Part shown: piece by piece, positions 1 to 10,612 of the stretch
How positions within the stretch are numbered: the stretch's first letter is position 1
How the letters are laid out: each line of letters begins with the position of its first letter
From: Morinoia aosen
Taxonomy: Eukaryota > Arthropoda > Malacostraca > Amphipoda > Talitridae
DNA length: 64,000 bases
Assembly (NCBI GenBank): GCA_030386875.1
Contig: CM059562.1
Location: 22,435,360-22,499,359 of the forward strand
Direction: 5' to 3'
The notes under the pieces: model-generated
What the model saw: the letters and a program-made list of their open reading frames with translations, nothing else
The model's database searches: none
Told to the model about the DNA's origin: nothing
Made by a program: the position numbers and the translations under genes

Positions 1-1020
1 GAACATTTTCCGGCAACGAATCACGTCCTGATCCCCGTAAATTGAAAATAATATCCCTCCTTTGGCGAGGTCATTTTAACCTGCAGTGGTCTTCATGCGG
101 CCATTGTGGGCTCGGTGCGTCAAAGCGCCATAACATCACTCGGAACCGAGGACACAAAACGACCGTCGATGGTGTGGGTGCGCACAAGGGTGCAGGAGCC
201 GCAGCAGCACACGCGAGCACTAGCGCCGAAGAGGGCGAGCAGCAGTGCGGGAGGCCCCGCGGTGCAGCTGAGGACGCGCGCGAGGCAGGGATACCCTAAC
301 ATGGCCAGGCCCGCGCGGCCCCGCCTAATGAAGCTCGGGCACCTTCGCTGCAGTAGGACATCCAACACATACACGCCACCGCACTGTTTTTATGGCCACT
401 GCCGTGCTATAGCAAATATCGCGTTTTTGTGAAGCTAGCTCTTTCTTTCGGTAATGGCTATGACTAGAGGCGAAAAGGAAAGTGAATTTTTTGATGAGTT
501 AACAACTTGGGTACAAAATTTTTCTCGCAGTACGACGCTCGCGCCTATAAAATATGCTGCGCAAGGGTCTAGAAATGATCCACCGAGACGGCGAGGACCA
601 AACAAAATTGAACATCTTGAAATCCGAGTTGATCATGCCAGCGGCGAACACCACAAGTAAGCTTACTAGAAAAAAATTCTAACTTAACTCACTGAAGACG
701 CTACTACAAATCCCTCAATATCAAGAGCAGAGATCGTGAAAGACAGATATAAATTGCGCAATCCTTTCATTTGACCCATTTCCTCGAAGGCTGCAGCGGA
801 GCCAATACTTAATGCACGCATTGATGGAGCACAGCCGTGAAAGAAGATCCAAGAACCCTCACAACGTCGGATGTCGACCCCGTAACTTCAGCGGTCATCA
901 CTCGGTATAAGACCCTGTTCGAGTGTCACACTTCAATTTCAATGTACATCCTAACACGAACTTATTAATAAGGGTTGTTTAATTCCACATTTTCTACCTT
1001 AGAGGATAGAAAGTAAATTA
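1..1020. other. Unassigned DNA with a GC-rich patch
   Basis: No recognisable gene. Bases 95-360 are distinctly GC-rich against an AT-rich background and hold overlapping short open frames on both strands, none resembling a known protein. A 68-codon frame at 454-660 is also unrecognised. The patch could be a promoter or exon of an unseen gene, but nothing in the sequence proves it. Confidence 0.5.
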
Positions 1021-1320
1021 GATTAAATGTTAGTTAAAAGCCTCCCTATCCGCAACAAAGGCGACCCAAAGAGGGGAAGGGGGAAAGCACCTTTTAGTGT
1101 GGAGATGAAGGAACGCGGAATCTGTGCACAAGGTGCAGAGGAACAGTAAGTTGAGAGCAGGAGAGCAGTGAACCGAAAAAAGATGGTCCGTAACAAAAAT
1201 AAAAAACCTATTCTGTTTCAATAAAAGGAAGGCCTACCTAACCTTTAGCTCGGGACCTCACAGAGTCCCCCTATGAGTGCTAATTTCCATGGATACAGTA
1301 GTTTTATCCCCCTTAGGGAG
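1021..1320 (-). repeat. R370 retroposon copy 1
   Basis: This is a copy of the roughly 370-bp family defined at 8167-8536. The plus strand shows the diagnostic blocks in order: AAGCCTCCCTA near the left end, CACCTTTTAGTGTGGAG, a GGAACGCGGAATCTGTGC block, AGCAGTGAACCG, then AGCTCGGGACCTCAC and the CCCCCTTAGGG end. The sense strand is taken as minus because the simple-sequence tail lies at the left end in better-preserved copies. It is slightly shortened relative to the best copy. Confidence 0.8.
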
Positions 1321-2220
1321 ACGGAAAATAATCACGAATGTTAATTGGCAAACTAGCATGCACTCTAATAACTCATGACTATATCATCAAGTTAAGTAAA
1401 CGGTAGAGTCACGAGACAACAACCACACTTCAGCAATCCATGCCAGGTTCAAGTCAATAGCGATTTCCACTAATAAAAACTACATCTTAAAGAACGAGTT
1501 TAATTGAGAACGGTCAAACTTGTAGGAGAGTGACGGATAAAGTGAAATCATCTGGGAGCATAGACGAAGGTAAATCAGTCCCCATTTACACGATACAACG
1601 ATCACTATTTGAGGTTTTATTAGTGGAAAACGTCAGCGATAATTGGAAAAGCGAAAAGAGTGATGCAGTTTGCCACTTTTGTGTAGTGCAACATTGGACA
1701 ATTAAGGCCTGAAATGCACGACCCTCCGCGCAAGGTAAGCAGGAAAACCAAGAAGCATACACGCTTTGTCAGCATCATCACAATGTCGTTTCTGTAAGCA
1801 ATGCCGACATGCAAGGCAAAAATTGGGTCGAGGAATCGCCGTGAAAATTCAGTTACAAATTGATTTCCCGGCAGATGAAATGCCACAGGATCGAAATTCT
1901 TCATCCATAATGAGAAATGAATATAGTCAGTGCGAGATATCCAGAAACTTTTAAAATACTTAAGCTCGTATTAACGCAAGCTTAAAAATCGTGTTTTTTA
2001 CAGCAAGACCACCATGCAGCGCGCAGCTGAGGATGTCAGGTGCGATAGGGAGGACAGGCCGGTCTGGGCAGCACCTGATACTGGCACTACGCAGACATCC
2101 GCTCCACTTCATCCGCTTCTGATATTAGGTTGTGAGGCAGAAAAAAAGCAACGCTTCCATTGAGCTCAGCAGATGCTCACCTGAAAGAAGCTAAACCGTT
2201 ATTGACAATTTAAAGTTTGA
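1321..2220. other. Unassigned AT-rich DNA
   Basis: No gene, repeat or structure recognised. The short frames present (at most about 94 codons) look like chance. Confidence 0.5.
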
Positions 2221-2605
2221 TCAGATTAAGTTAGATTAGAAGTTAGTTTAAGCCTTCCCAACCGCTACTCAAGTATTCTAAAAAGAGGAAGGTTGGAGGA
2301 ACACATTTGGTGTGGAGTTGAGGGAACGCGGAATTTAAGCACAAAATGCGCCTTCACACAAGATCTCTGCGCATAGAAACAGTAAGTTGATAAGGAAGGT
2401 TATGAGAGAAGATAAAAGATGAAGTAGAAAATCAGAGGTGCTGAAAAACAGGACAGCAGTGAACCGGAAAGACTCCCGTAAACAAAACAAATAATATGGG
2501 GTACTTCAATAATAAGATCTACCTAACTCGCAGCTCGGGATCTCACAATTTTCCCTGGGAGCGCTAATTCCCATTGATACAGTAGTATTATCCCTCTGTG
2601 GGAGA
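2221..2605 (-). repeat. R370 retroposon copy 2
   Basis: Near full-length member of the 370-bp family. It begins at the left with AT-rich GATTA-type tail sequence, then the TTTAAGCCTTCCCAACCGC block, and ends at the right with GATACAGTAGTATTATCCCT just short of the usual terminal hairpin. Orientation is the same as all other copies. Confidence 0.8.
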
Positions 2606-4190
2606 ATAAAGTTCGATAGTTCTCGTAACAACGCAAGTGAAAACTACCAATTAGTATTGCAGAAGAGACAGTAACGTTAGCAGTCTCGCTCTCAACAGCC
2701 AATATGTCATATCAGTACTCAAAAGCACAAGGATCTGAGATTTTATGCGTTACTTCAAAACACAAGAAAACAACGTTCAATTCTTGATCAAAAATACGAT
2801 AGGCAAGCTAAGAGAAGCAGCATTGCCACGCTATCGCAAGTTGAGTTTCTGCTTTGATACTCGATACATTTGAGTTTACCAGGAACTTCAAATCTTCCCT
2901 TTAAAGACCCAAAAAAATGCAAGGTGCAAACTTGAAAATATAACGTTGACGCAACGTATGACGGAGTGACCGTGTCCATTACCTAGATAAATACAGCTCC
3001 AAATGAAGGTTTTGAAATAGAATAATTCGAAATACGGCAGGAGCAATAAGTAAAAAAATAAATTTAATACAAAAAGCAAAGCTACGAAGCGCTCCTAAGA
3101 ACCTGTTAATAGTATCGTTTGGTATCAGAATGAAGTCAATAAAGTATTCCCTCGTACATTTTAGCAAGATTCAACATTGTGCCCAGGTCCCACGGTCGGA
3201 TCAGACAGCAGATCAGCGTGAAATAACATGTGCGCATCTGATGATCGAGCCCCGTGCTCGTGCGAAGGTAGACGAGCGCTGGTACGGAAGTGGCCACTTT
3301 CTACACCTGGCATTTGGCAGGAGATGCAGAGCGGCGGCCTCTTGCCTTCACGCACCGCCGAATCTGCCGAGGGCACCTCAGCCTCACATGCAGAGGAGAA
3401 ATGTAGCAAGGCAGCTACATTTTCCAGCGCAGCAGCCGCTCAGATTGATTTATGTACTTGTCACATCGCGGACAATGAAAGTCGATCATACGACTACAAG
3501 CAGAGCTAAAACACCACACATGAGGATATTGGTATCGTATAAATCAGAGCGTAGTTTCCAATGCAGTTTCACAAGTGAATTGGCAGAGACGAAAAGTATC
3601 AAAGGCAGCTGTCCTTTTAGTCGGTATGGAATGAAAAAGAAAAAAACGAGGCTAACTACTTAGCACTACAATTTAGCAAACAAGAAGTGCCAATTTCAAA
3701 AGAAATGATTGCACCTTTGAGAAACACTAAGACAGGTTAACAAGGGTGGGCACTTTCAGCACTACATAAAATCAAACAGCCCTCTCTTGGAAAATATAAA
3801 GCAAGAGTTCACATTCACACAAGGACGATAGCCATTTGCGCATTACGCCGGAAGAGGACTTGAAACAGTTCTTGCGAAACAAGGACTTAAACAAAGCAGG
3901 ACGTGGAGCGCGAGAATGACCACCGCCATGCAGGTCGGCGGACGGAAGCACATAACCAGAACGCGTCGGGAGGGGGAGAGGGGCCTCATTAGCCACCTGT
4001 TGAGGCGGCGTAATTAATGGCATTACGCCGCCGCCAGCCTTGACCCGTGCTCCACCTCGCTACCCACGGACCAGCTGGCCCTAACGAAACAGTCCGCGTC
4101 TTGCGTACCCGTGCACCTCGACTGAGGGGAGGCCACAACCCCAATGAGTGAATCCATTTTAAATATTACTCTAAACGGTCTGCAAGTTCA
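2606..4190. other. Unassigned DNA with two GC-rich patches
   Basis: No gene recognised. Two GC-rich patches (about 3230-3480 and 3880-4130) carry short open frames on both strands. A 177-codon plus-strand frame covers 3130-3663 but resembles no family I know and has no convincing start context. The remainder is AT-rich. Confidence 0.45.
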
Positions 4191-4198
4191 GTCTAGTA

Positions 4199-4558
4199 CA
4201 GTGGTTCTTGACCTTTTTTTCTCCAATTCTCCACTTTTAGTGAGCCAACTCTCCATTCACTACCACAGCATCGGTGGGGAATGGAGCATTCCCCACTACA
4301 GCATCTCCCTTTTACTCATCTGAGACATTTCTAGCCCAACAGTGTTGTCACTTTTAACCAAACATGACATACAATACCTCATTATGGTTGTTTTTGTAAC
4401 TGAAGCAGTCTGTAAATGGTTGTGATTCGTAAAGTAAATCGACATTAGGGTGTAATATCTTAAATTTTGAAATACTATCAATTTTTTGTGGGTAGAAACA
4501 AATGCACGAAATTTCCCACCTGGCAACTCCGCTATTCCCCACAGGTTAAAAACCGAAG
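4199..4558. mobile_element. hAT-type MITE
   Basis: A 360-bp non-autonomous element. The left end reads CAGTGGTTCTTGACC and the right end GGTTAAAAACCGAAG, which are imperfect inverted repeats of the CAGnGGTT type common in hAT elements. It is flanked by an 8-bp target-site duplication, GTCTAGTA at 4191-4198 and GTCTAGTT at 4559-4566 (one difference). The duplication length fits hAT integration. No transposase is encoded. Confidence 0.78.
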
Positions 4559-4627
4559 GTCTAGTTACTCTAGTACAATATCACTAGTGACGAATATGAG
4601 ACCTACGATATTCTCAGACTTTGGATT

Positions 4628-5222
4628 ACAGTCTAAGTTAGTTTAAGCCACCCTAACCACAACATAAGTATTCCAAAGAGTGGAGGAATGAAGGCACCAT
4701 CTAGTAAGGAGTTAAGGGAACGCAGAATATAAGCGCTATGTATTTTCCCATACAAGATACTCTCCGCAAAATAACAGTAAGTTGAGCGTGAAGTTCAGAA
4801 ACCAAGATAAAAGGTGAGAAAGAAAGTAATAGGTGCTGAAAAATTAGAACAGAAGTGAACCGAAAAACGATAGTCCTCAGCATGTTGACCGCGACGGGTT
4901 GAACTGAAAGATCAATATTCAACTCAAATTCAAAGTCAATAGTTGTGAGTAATTTTGAAAATAGCAAACATTAACTGTATCGCGCTTTTACTCAATTTGG
5001 ATTAGGTATTTATGAAAATTGAGTTTGTGACTACTAGTCGGTCAGTAGCATTATGAAAATCTTAGCAACCACCAGCGGATCACGCCGCAGTCAAACTGTT
5101 AAAACAAAACTATTCTATTTCAGCATAAAGAAGGTCTACCTTACGTTCAGCTCGGGTCCTCGAATTTTCTCCCTGAGAGCGCTATTTCTCATAAATACAA
5201 CAGTTGCATCCTCCAGAGGGGA
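4628..5222 (-). repeat. R370 retroposon copy 3, interrupted
   Basis: A copy of the 370-bp family running from TTTAAGCCACCCTAACC at the left to CATCCTCCAGAGGGG at the right. It is split by a foreign 218-bp insertion at 4881-5098. The insertion lies where other copies read GTCC-TTAAC or GTCCGTAAC, so the target was probably the TTAA in that block. Confidence 0.78.
4881..5098. mobile_element. piggyBac-like MITE inside retroposon copy 3
   Basis: A 218-bp insertion with ends CATGTTGACCGCGACGGG and the complement of CAGTTTGACTGCGGCGTG, which match at 14 of 18 positions. TTAA abuts the right end (5099-5102), and the left flank reads TCAG, a plausible decayed TTAA. The ends share the TTGACnGCG core with the elements at 12573-12698 and 13559-14154. 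The family call rests on the TTAA target and end similarity only, since no transposase is present. Confidence 0.6.
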
Positions 5223-6404
5223 TATTTTCAGTAAAGTTACCGATAATTATAAGAGAAAAATCCCTGGTGCTGCTAGATATATTACAGTAACAAATCTGCT
5301 GCAACTAGCAAGACGTACCTGAAAAGTACACATCAAATATTCAAGTACGAGGAAAGCTGAATGTCAAATTCATGTTAGAAAATAAATCCAAGTAAAACTG
5401 TTGATGTTCCACTAGCAAGTGACCGCAGAGAGCGTTCGAAACTTAGTTTGTACGACCTATTCCCTTACTATGAAGAGAGAAAATCGCGCATAGAAATGAC
5501 ACCAAAAAGCAGAGGTGAAGCCCCGTATGGCGATGTGGTGTGGCCGTGACAACAACAAAGGCACAGACCAGCAGGCAGGACTCGCACAACAACGCTGCTC
5601 TGTTCTCGTCCTGCTAATAACTCCGCCACGCTCCCTCCTCTCACAACACAACCCATCACCTTCGCTTCTTAATACGGAACTGTGGCGCCTGCACTCAGCT
5701 CTGCAAAAGGTAATGTTTTCATGCAAGTGATGCTGTTCCGTTTCTAAAAATGCTCTCGAACAGGCAACGCGAGTTGATACGCATATGTTCAAGAAGTTAA
5801 CGACGTCGTTGGCTCTGTCAGCTCTGAGCTCCTGAGCTTCAATTTACCCGATGTCTAATGATCGCAACTTTCTCTAATAGCCTTTCAGGATAACTCATTG
5901 GCCAACAGAACTTGAAGCACATTAACCATACACTTATAGGACACAAAGTGCAGACGCAGGGCAAAACCGTAGCAAAAGTCGTAACTATATTGTGCAAATC
6001 GTAGTTCAATGACCACAAAAGCTGCTGCACGCAACAAATCTTTCATGGGTACAATAGAATGTGAGGCACAGAGTCTGGGCATGACAGGCGCAAGATAGAT
6101 CCACGAAGCAAAGCTCTAGCATTCTGAGTGACGAACCAGAACGATAACAACTGGTAAGTCGAACGTCACTTGGTGAACAAATAGCAGTAGTGTAAGTAAA
6201 CATGCGATACGTTTTGAGAGAGTGCGACACTGCTGCCATTTTATCATCATCAGCTCGGCATCAAAAGCATTGGCCGCTCACACAGAGCATAGGTAACCTG
6301 AAACAGCACTTAAGTGCCGATGTTCACATGAACCGCGCCCTTAGGAACCTCTCAAGTGCGTCTACTGTCTATTGAATCAACTGAACTCAAATTGATTCTG
6401 ACTT
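5223..6404. other. Unassigned DNA
   Basis: No gene or known element recognised. A moderately GC-rich patch at about 5510-5700 produces overlapping short frames on both strands (the longest is 111 codons on minus), none recognisable. Confidence 0.5.
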
Positions 6405-6768
6405 CCAAGAGAGTTAGTTAGTTGAGTTAGTTTAAGCCTCTCAAGCCGCAACAAATGACACGACACCATAAGTATGGAATTAAGGGAACGGGGAATCTAA
6501 ACACAAGGTGTGTTCCCACATAAGATCACTGCGCATAGGAACAGCAGGTTCAGAAGAAGTTTGTGAAACAAGATAGAAGTTGGAGAGTAATTGATGCTGA
6601 AAAACAGAACAGCAGCGAACCAAATACAAAGGTCTGTAACAAAACAAAAACTGATCTACTTCAACACAATTATGGCCTAACCAATCTTCAACTCGGTACC
6701 TCACATCTCCACCTGGGAGCGCTAATTCACATAGAACCAATAGTTGAACCTCTCTGATGGCTGACACG
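6405..6768 (-). repeat. R370 retroposon copy 4
   Basis: Family member running from AGTTTAAGCCTCTCAAGCC at the left through GGAACGGGGAATCTAAACAC and AGCAGCGAACC to ATAGAACCAATAGTTGAACC at the right. The expected terminal hairpin is degenerate. Same orientation as the others. Confidence 0.75.
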
Positions 6769-7124
6769 TAAAATCTGTCACGCACACCGGTTAGGCTCAT
6801 CAACTTTGGTCAAATGAGACACTTCGTAACAGCAATACGACAAACAAGCGTGCACAGGACTCAATATGTCTTGCATTAATTTCACTAAAGAACTATTATT
6901 CTCACGATGTAAACAAAAACATGAGCGTTCATCTTAAATATATGAGTAAACAAAGATGACCTCTCTGTTCAACGTAGAAAATTCAGAATGCCTAGATCAT
7001 TACGAATGAAGTTCAAAAGATATGCATGGATGTAACGTATTGTACATATTGACATGTCTGAGCTAATCGTAAACGCATTATCATGGAAATGAAAAAAAAT
7101 CTGTAAATTATTGTTACATTAGCT
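6769..7124. other. Unassigned AT-rich DNA
   Basis: Nothing recognised on either strand. Confidence 0.5.
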
Positions 7125-7410
7125 GAAGACTCTCAAGCCACAACATGAGCGATCACAAAATAGTGAAGAGAAAGATCTCAAGAGTGCAAAAAGAAACTCA
7201 GTACGGACTATAGAAAACAGGGAATTTATATACGGGGTGTTTCCACACAGGATACTCTACACATTGCTACTGCAGGTTAAGATGGACTAGGAAGGAAAAA
7301 CAAGGAAACCAAGAAGGCATGGAAATTGAAAGAAGTGGGTACAAATAATGGAAATCTGGAGAACCTACCTTCAGCTGAGGTAGCCTTGCACTATACCCCA
7401 GGGGCATCTA
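7125..7410 (-). repeat. R370 retroposon copy 5, divergent
   Basis: A divergent member. CTCTCAAGCCACAAC opens the left end, followed by GGAATTTATATACGGGG, CACACAGGATACTCTACAC and a right end ATACCCCAGGGGCATC. The right end resembles that of the copy at 15345-15690 (CCCTGGGGGGCATC), which suggests the two form a subfamily. Confidence 0.6.
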
Positions 7411-8094
7411 AATGAATGAAAAGTACCCAAACCGAAAGTTCATTTTCATCGTTCACGCTAGCCAACAGCGATCGCATCCACAGAACGGATGGATTTCCAC
7501 TTCGCGTCACTACCGCAGCGTGGTTTAAAAATACATATATAATTAATGTCGAAAGCGAACAAACTAGCTTCAACTATGCATGCGGGATGAAACCTCAAGT
7601 TTCAAGTCGAACGCAGGCAAAATAGATTTAAGAAGTCGGGATTCTCAGCGATGAAACACGCACCTAAAAAGTCCTGCCACAGAGCATTGGAATGAGATTT
7701 TCGTGGCTACTTGAGACTCGTGCCTGCGGTAAGCCCGCACACGCGGTAGCCTCGCAGGCGCTGCCTCACATAACCAGGTTTTACGGGCGGTGTGACGAGG
7801 GTGACGGACGGCACCCGAACATCCCAGACCTAATTGGGCCGTGAATGGTCAAGTCTGCCATACTCGTTGCGCTAGCCAGGACTGGTGCTAGAGTAATCTG
7901 GCATACCGATATTTCACTGAAGAACAGCACGGCTTCTGCTCTCAAATAGGAAATGACACACACAGCGATGATGCACTGAAGAAAAGATAGAACAAGAAAA
8001 GCTGAGTGCGCGATTTACCTTCATTTTCACAGAACCAGAAAATTACGCATCATAGAAAGAAGATGCTTGAAAATCGCTAAAAAAACTGATTATA
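7411..8094. other. Unassigned DNA with a GC-rich patch
   Basis: No gene recognised. Bases about 7690-7890 are more GC-rich and hold a 60-codon minus-strand frame of unknown meaning. Confidence 0.5.
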
Positions 8095-8836
8095 TGCTAA
8101 TTCAAACTTTATAAGCCACAACAAGGGTATTCCCAGAGGAGGAAAGCACCACTTAGCGCAGAATTAGATTAGATTAGTCGTTAGTTTTAGCCTCCCTACC
8201 CGCAGCAACAAATGCGATCGAAAAAGAGGAAGGAAGAATAAAAATGGTGCCCATTTAGTATGGAGAAAAGGGAACGACCGCCGAATCTATGCATAAAGGG
8301 CATAGAAAGAGTTAGATGAGAACGAAGTTCATGAAACAAGATCAAAGATGAAGAAGAAAGTAGTAAGTGCTGAAAAAAAGGACAGCAGTGAACCGAAAAA
8401 GATGGTCCGTAATAAAACAAAAACCTATTCTATTTTAACAAAAAAAGCCTACCTAGCTCTCAGCTCGGGCCCTCACATTATCCCCCTGGGAGTGCCGATA
8501 CCCACAGATACAATAGTTGTATCCCCCTGAGGGGTGGCGCAGAATTAAAGGCACGGGGAATCTATGTACAAGATGTGTCTTCCATGCCCTGAGCATAATG
8601 ACAGAAAAATTGAAAAAAGTTTCAGAAACAATTTAAAAGCAAGACAGTAATAGATTCCGAATAGGACAACAGTGAACAGAAAAGACATGGTCCGTAACAA
8701 AACAAAAACCTATTCTATTGACTGAGCAAAAGTAAGGTTTATGTAGCATTCAGCTCAGGACCTCACATCTCTCTGTGAGCGCTCTTCCCCATCAATAAAA
8801 TAGTAGCTGTTTCCCCTGAAGGGCACAAGGTCATGT
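8095..8836 (-). repeat. Older R370 copy 6 split by a younger copy
   Basis: The left part (8095-8166) ends in the CACCACTTAGCGCAGAATTA block. The right part resumes at 8537 with the duplicated GCGCAGAATTA and runs through GGGGAATCTATGTACAAG, AGCAGTGAACAG and AGCTCAGGACCTCAC to TTTCCCCTGAAGGG. The interruption is the copy at 8167-8536. This shows one family member inserting into another. Confidence 0.82.
8167..8536 (-). repeat. R370 retroposon copy 7, type copy
   Basis: A 370-bp element with exact boundaries set by an 11-bp target-site duplication, GCGCAGAATTA at 8156-8166 and 8537-8547. Read on the minus strand it starts CACCCCTCAGGGGGATACAA, containing two small hairpins (CCCC-TCA-GGGG and GATACAA-CTA-TTGTATC), and ends in a GACTAATCTAATC tail. 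Duplication length and simple tail are what target-primed reverse transcription leaves. I see no clear tRNA-type A and B boxes and no coding capacity, so it is SINE-like but of unproven origin. It could alternatively be the 3' end of an unseen LINE. Confidence 0.82.
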
Positions 8837-9506
8837 TGTGGAGTTATCGCGATATTCCAGTCACATAGCTGCTGCTCACACTCAAGTAGCCATTAATAGT
8901 GTCAAGGTATAGAGCAAAAATAAATACAAGTTTACAGCCACGTCTACCAATAGCTGACCTTCAAACAACAAAGAGTGCAAAGATCAAAACAAACGCCTTT
9001 CATAAAAAGCACGAATGCAGTAAATGATAACAATAGGGAACAAAGAAAATTAATTCCTCACCGTGTGAAACCGCCCAAAATTGAGCTGATATAGACTAGT
9101 CACCGATGTGACTTATAATTACTACCATATAATCCAAGAATTTTCTGCTGCGTGAAGCCACGGAAGAGAAAAGCCGCGTGACGAGCCTTTGTGGCCTTGC
9201 GAAGGGAGCTTAGAAGAGTACGGGAGAGATCGTAGGACCTAAACACATTCCAAGCACGATGTTACTAAATGCGAACCAATAGATAACATACATTGGTTAC
9301 GTCCTCACTAATTGTGTCCATGACACATACGTTGGGTTGGGTTCTACTTGAAAATCGTGTTCCTCAAAGGATTGCGCTGGGTTCACAAATGGTTCATTTT
9401 TCTCGTAAAAATTCTCCAATTCTGCAGGATTGTCAGATACGGTGATCATAAGGAAAAAATTTGTACAAATAAAGCATAATTAGAAAAATTTTACACAGAT
9501 TATATT
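8837..9506. other. Unassigned AT-rich DNA
   Basis: Nothing recognised on either strand. Confidence 0.5.
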
Positions 9507-9930
9507 ACAAATTATTTTAAATCTCCTTAACCACAGCAAAGGCGTACCATTATTATTATTATTATTATTGTTATTATAATTATTATTATTATATAAGAAA
9601 GTTTTAGCCTCCCTTAACCACGACAAAGATGTTCCAAGAGAGGAAAGAGGAAGGCACCATTTAGTATGGAGTTGAGGGAACGCGGAATCTATGCACAAAG
9701 TGCACAAAAACAGCAAGTTAGAAAAAATATTATGAAACGAGATCAAAATTGAAGAAGAGAGCAATAAGCGTTGAAAAAACCATAGCAGTGAACCGAAAAT
9801 AGGAGGTCCGTAAAAAAACAAAAGACCTATCCTGGTTTAACATAAAAAAGACCTACACAACCCAGAGCTCGGGCCCTCAATTTCATCTTGGGACCACAAA
9901 CTCCATTAGGTACAACAGCCGTCTCCCCTG
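9507..9930 (-). repeat. R370 retroposon copy 8 with (ATT)n tail and older fragment
   Basis: Bases 9507-9548 are a fragment of an older copy (CTCCTTAACCACAGCAAAGG). Then comes an (ATT)n-rich microsatellite to about 9596, and then a fuller copy from TTTTAGCCTCCCTTAACC to GTCTCCCCTGAAGAG. The microsatellite sits at the retroposon's sense-strand 3' end, consistent with a TAA-type tail. The 49-bp minisatellite begins directly after the copy. Confidence 0.72.
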
Positions 9931-9942
9931 AAGAGAAAATTT

Positions 9943-10612
9943 GAGCGAGCAACATGCCAGTCTCGCACCTACTCCAGGGAAAGACAAATTTGAGCGAGCA
10001 ACATGCCAGTCTCGCACCTACTCCAGGGAAAGACAAATTTGAGCGAGCAACATGCCAGTCTCGCACCAACTCCAGGCAAAGACAAATTTGAGCGAGCAAC
10101 ATGCCAGTCTCGCACCTACTCCAGGGAAAGACAAATTTGAGCGAGCAACATGCCAGTCTCGCACCAACTCCAGGCAAAGATAAATTTGAGCGAGCAACAT
10201 GCCAGTCTCGCAACAACTCCAGGCAAAGACAAATTTGAGCGAGCAACATGCCAGTCTCGCAACAACTCCAGGCAAAGATAAATTTGAGCGAGCAACATGC
10301 CAGTCTCGCAACAACTCCAGGCAAAGACAAATTTGAGCGAGCAACATGCCAGTCTCGCAACAACTCCAGGCAAAGATAAATTTGAGCGAGCAACATGATA
10401 GTCTCGCACCTACTCCAGGGAAAGACAAATTTGAGCGAGCAACATGCCAGTCTCGCACCAACTCCAGGCAAAGACAAATTTGAGAGAGCAACATGCTTGT
10501 CTCGCACCAACTCCAGGCAAAAATAAATTTGAACGAGCAACATGCCAGTCTCGCACCAACTCCAGGCAAAGATAAATTTGAACGAGCAACATGCCAGTCT
10601 CGCACCCACTCG
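9943..10612. repeat. 49-bp minisatellite, about 13.7 units
   Basis: Tandem array of a 49-bp unit (GAGCGAGCAACATGCCAGTC, then TCGCACC, ACTCCAGG, AAAGACAAATTT), with 13 whole units plus a part, no length change between units and few substitutions. Variants are patterned: in units 5 to 9 the junction alternates AAGATA and AAGAC, giving a 98-bp dimer. Because 49 is not a multiple of 3 and the unit lacks stops on the minus strand, long minus-strand frames appear in all three phases. They are by-products, not genes. Confidence 0.95.

Noticed and set aside
3130-3663. 177-codon plus-strand frame as a host gene
   Set aside because: No domain, mixed composition across a GC-rich patch and AT-rich flanks, and equally long frames on the other strand.
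9943-10612. Possible CRISPR-like array
   Set aside because: Units are contiguous and near-identical over their whole length, with no variable spacers, and the surrounding DNA is eukaryotic transposon sequence.
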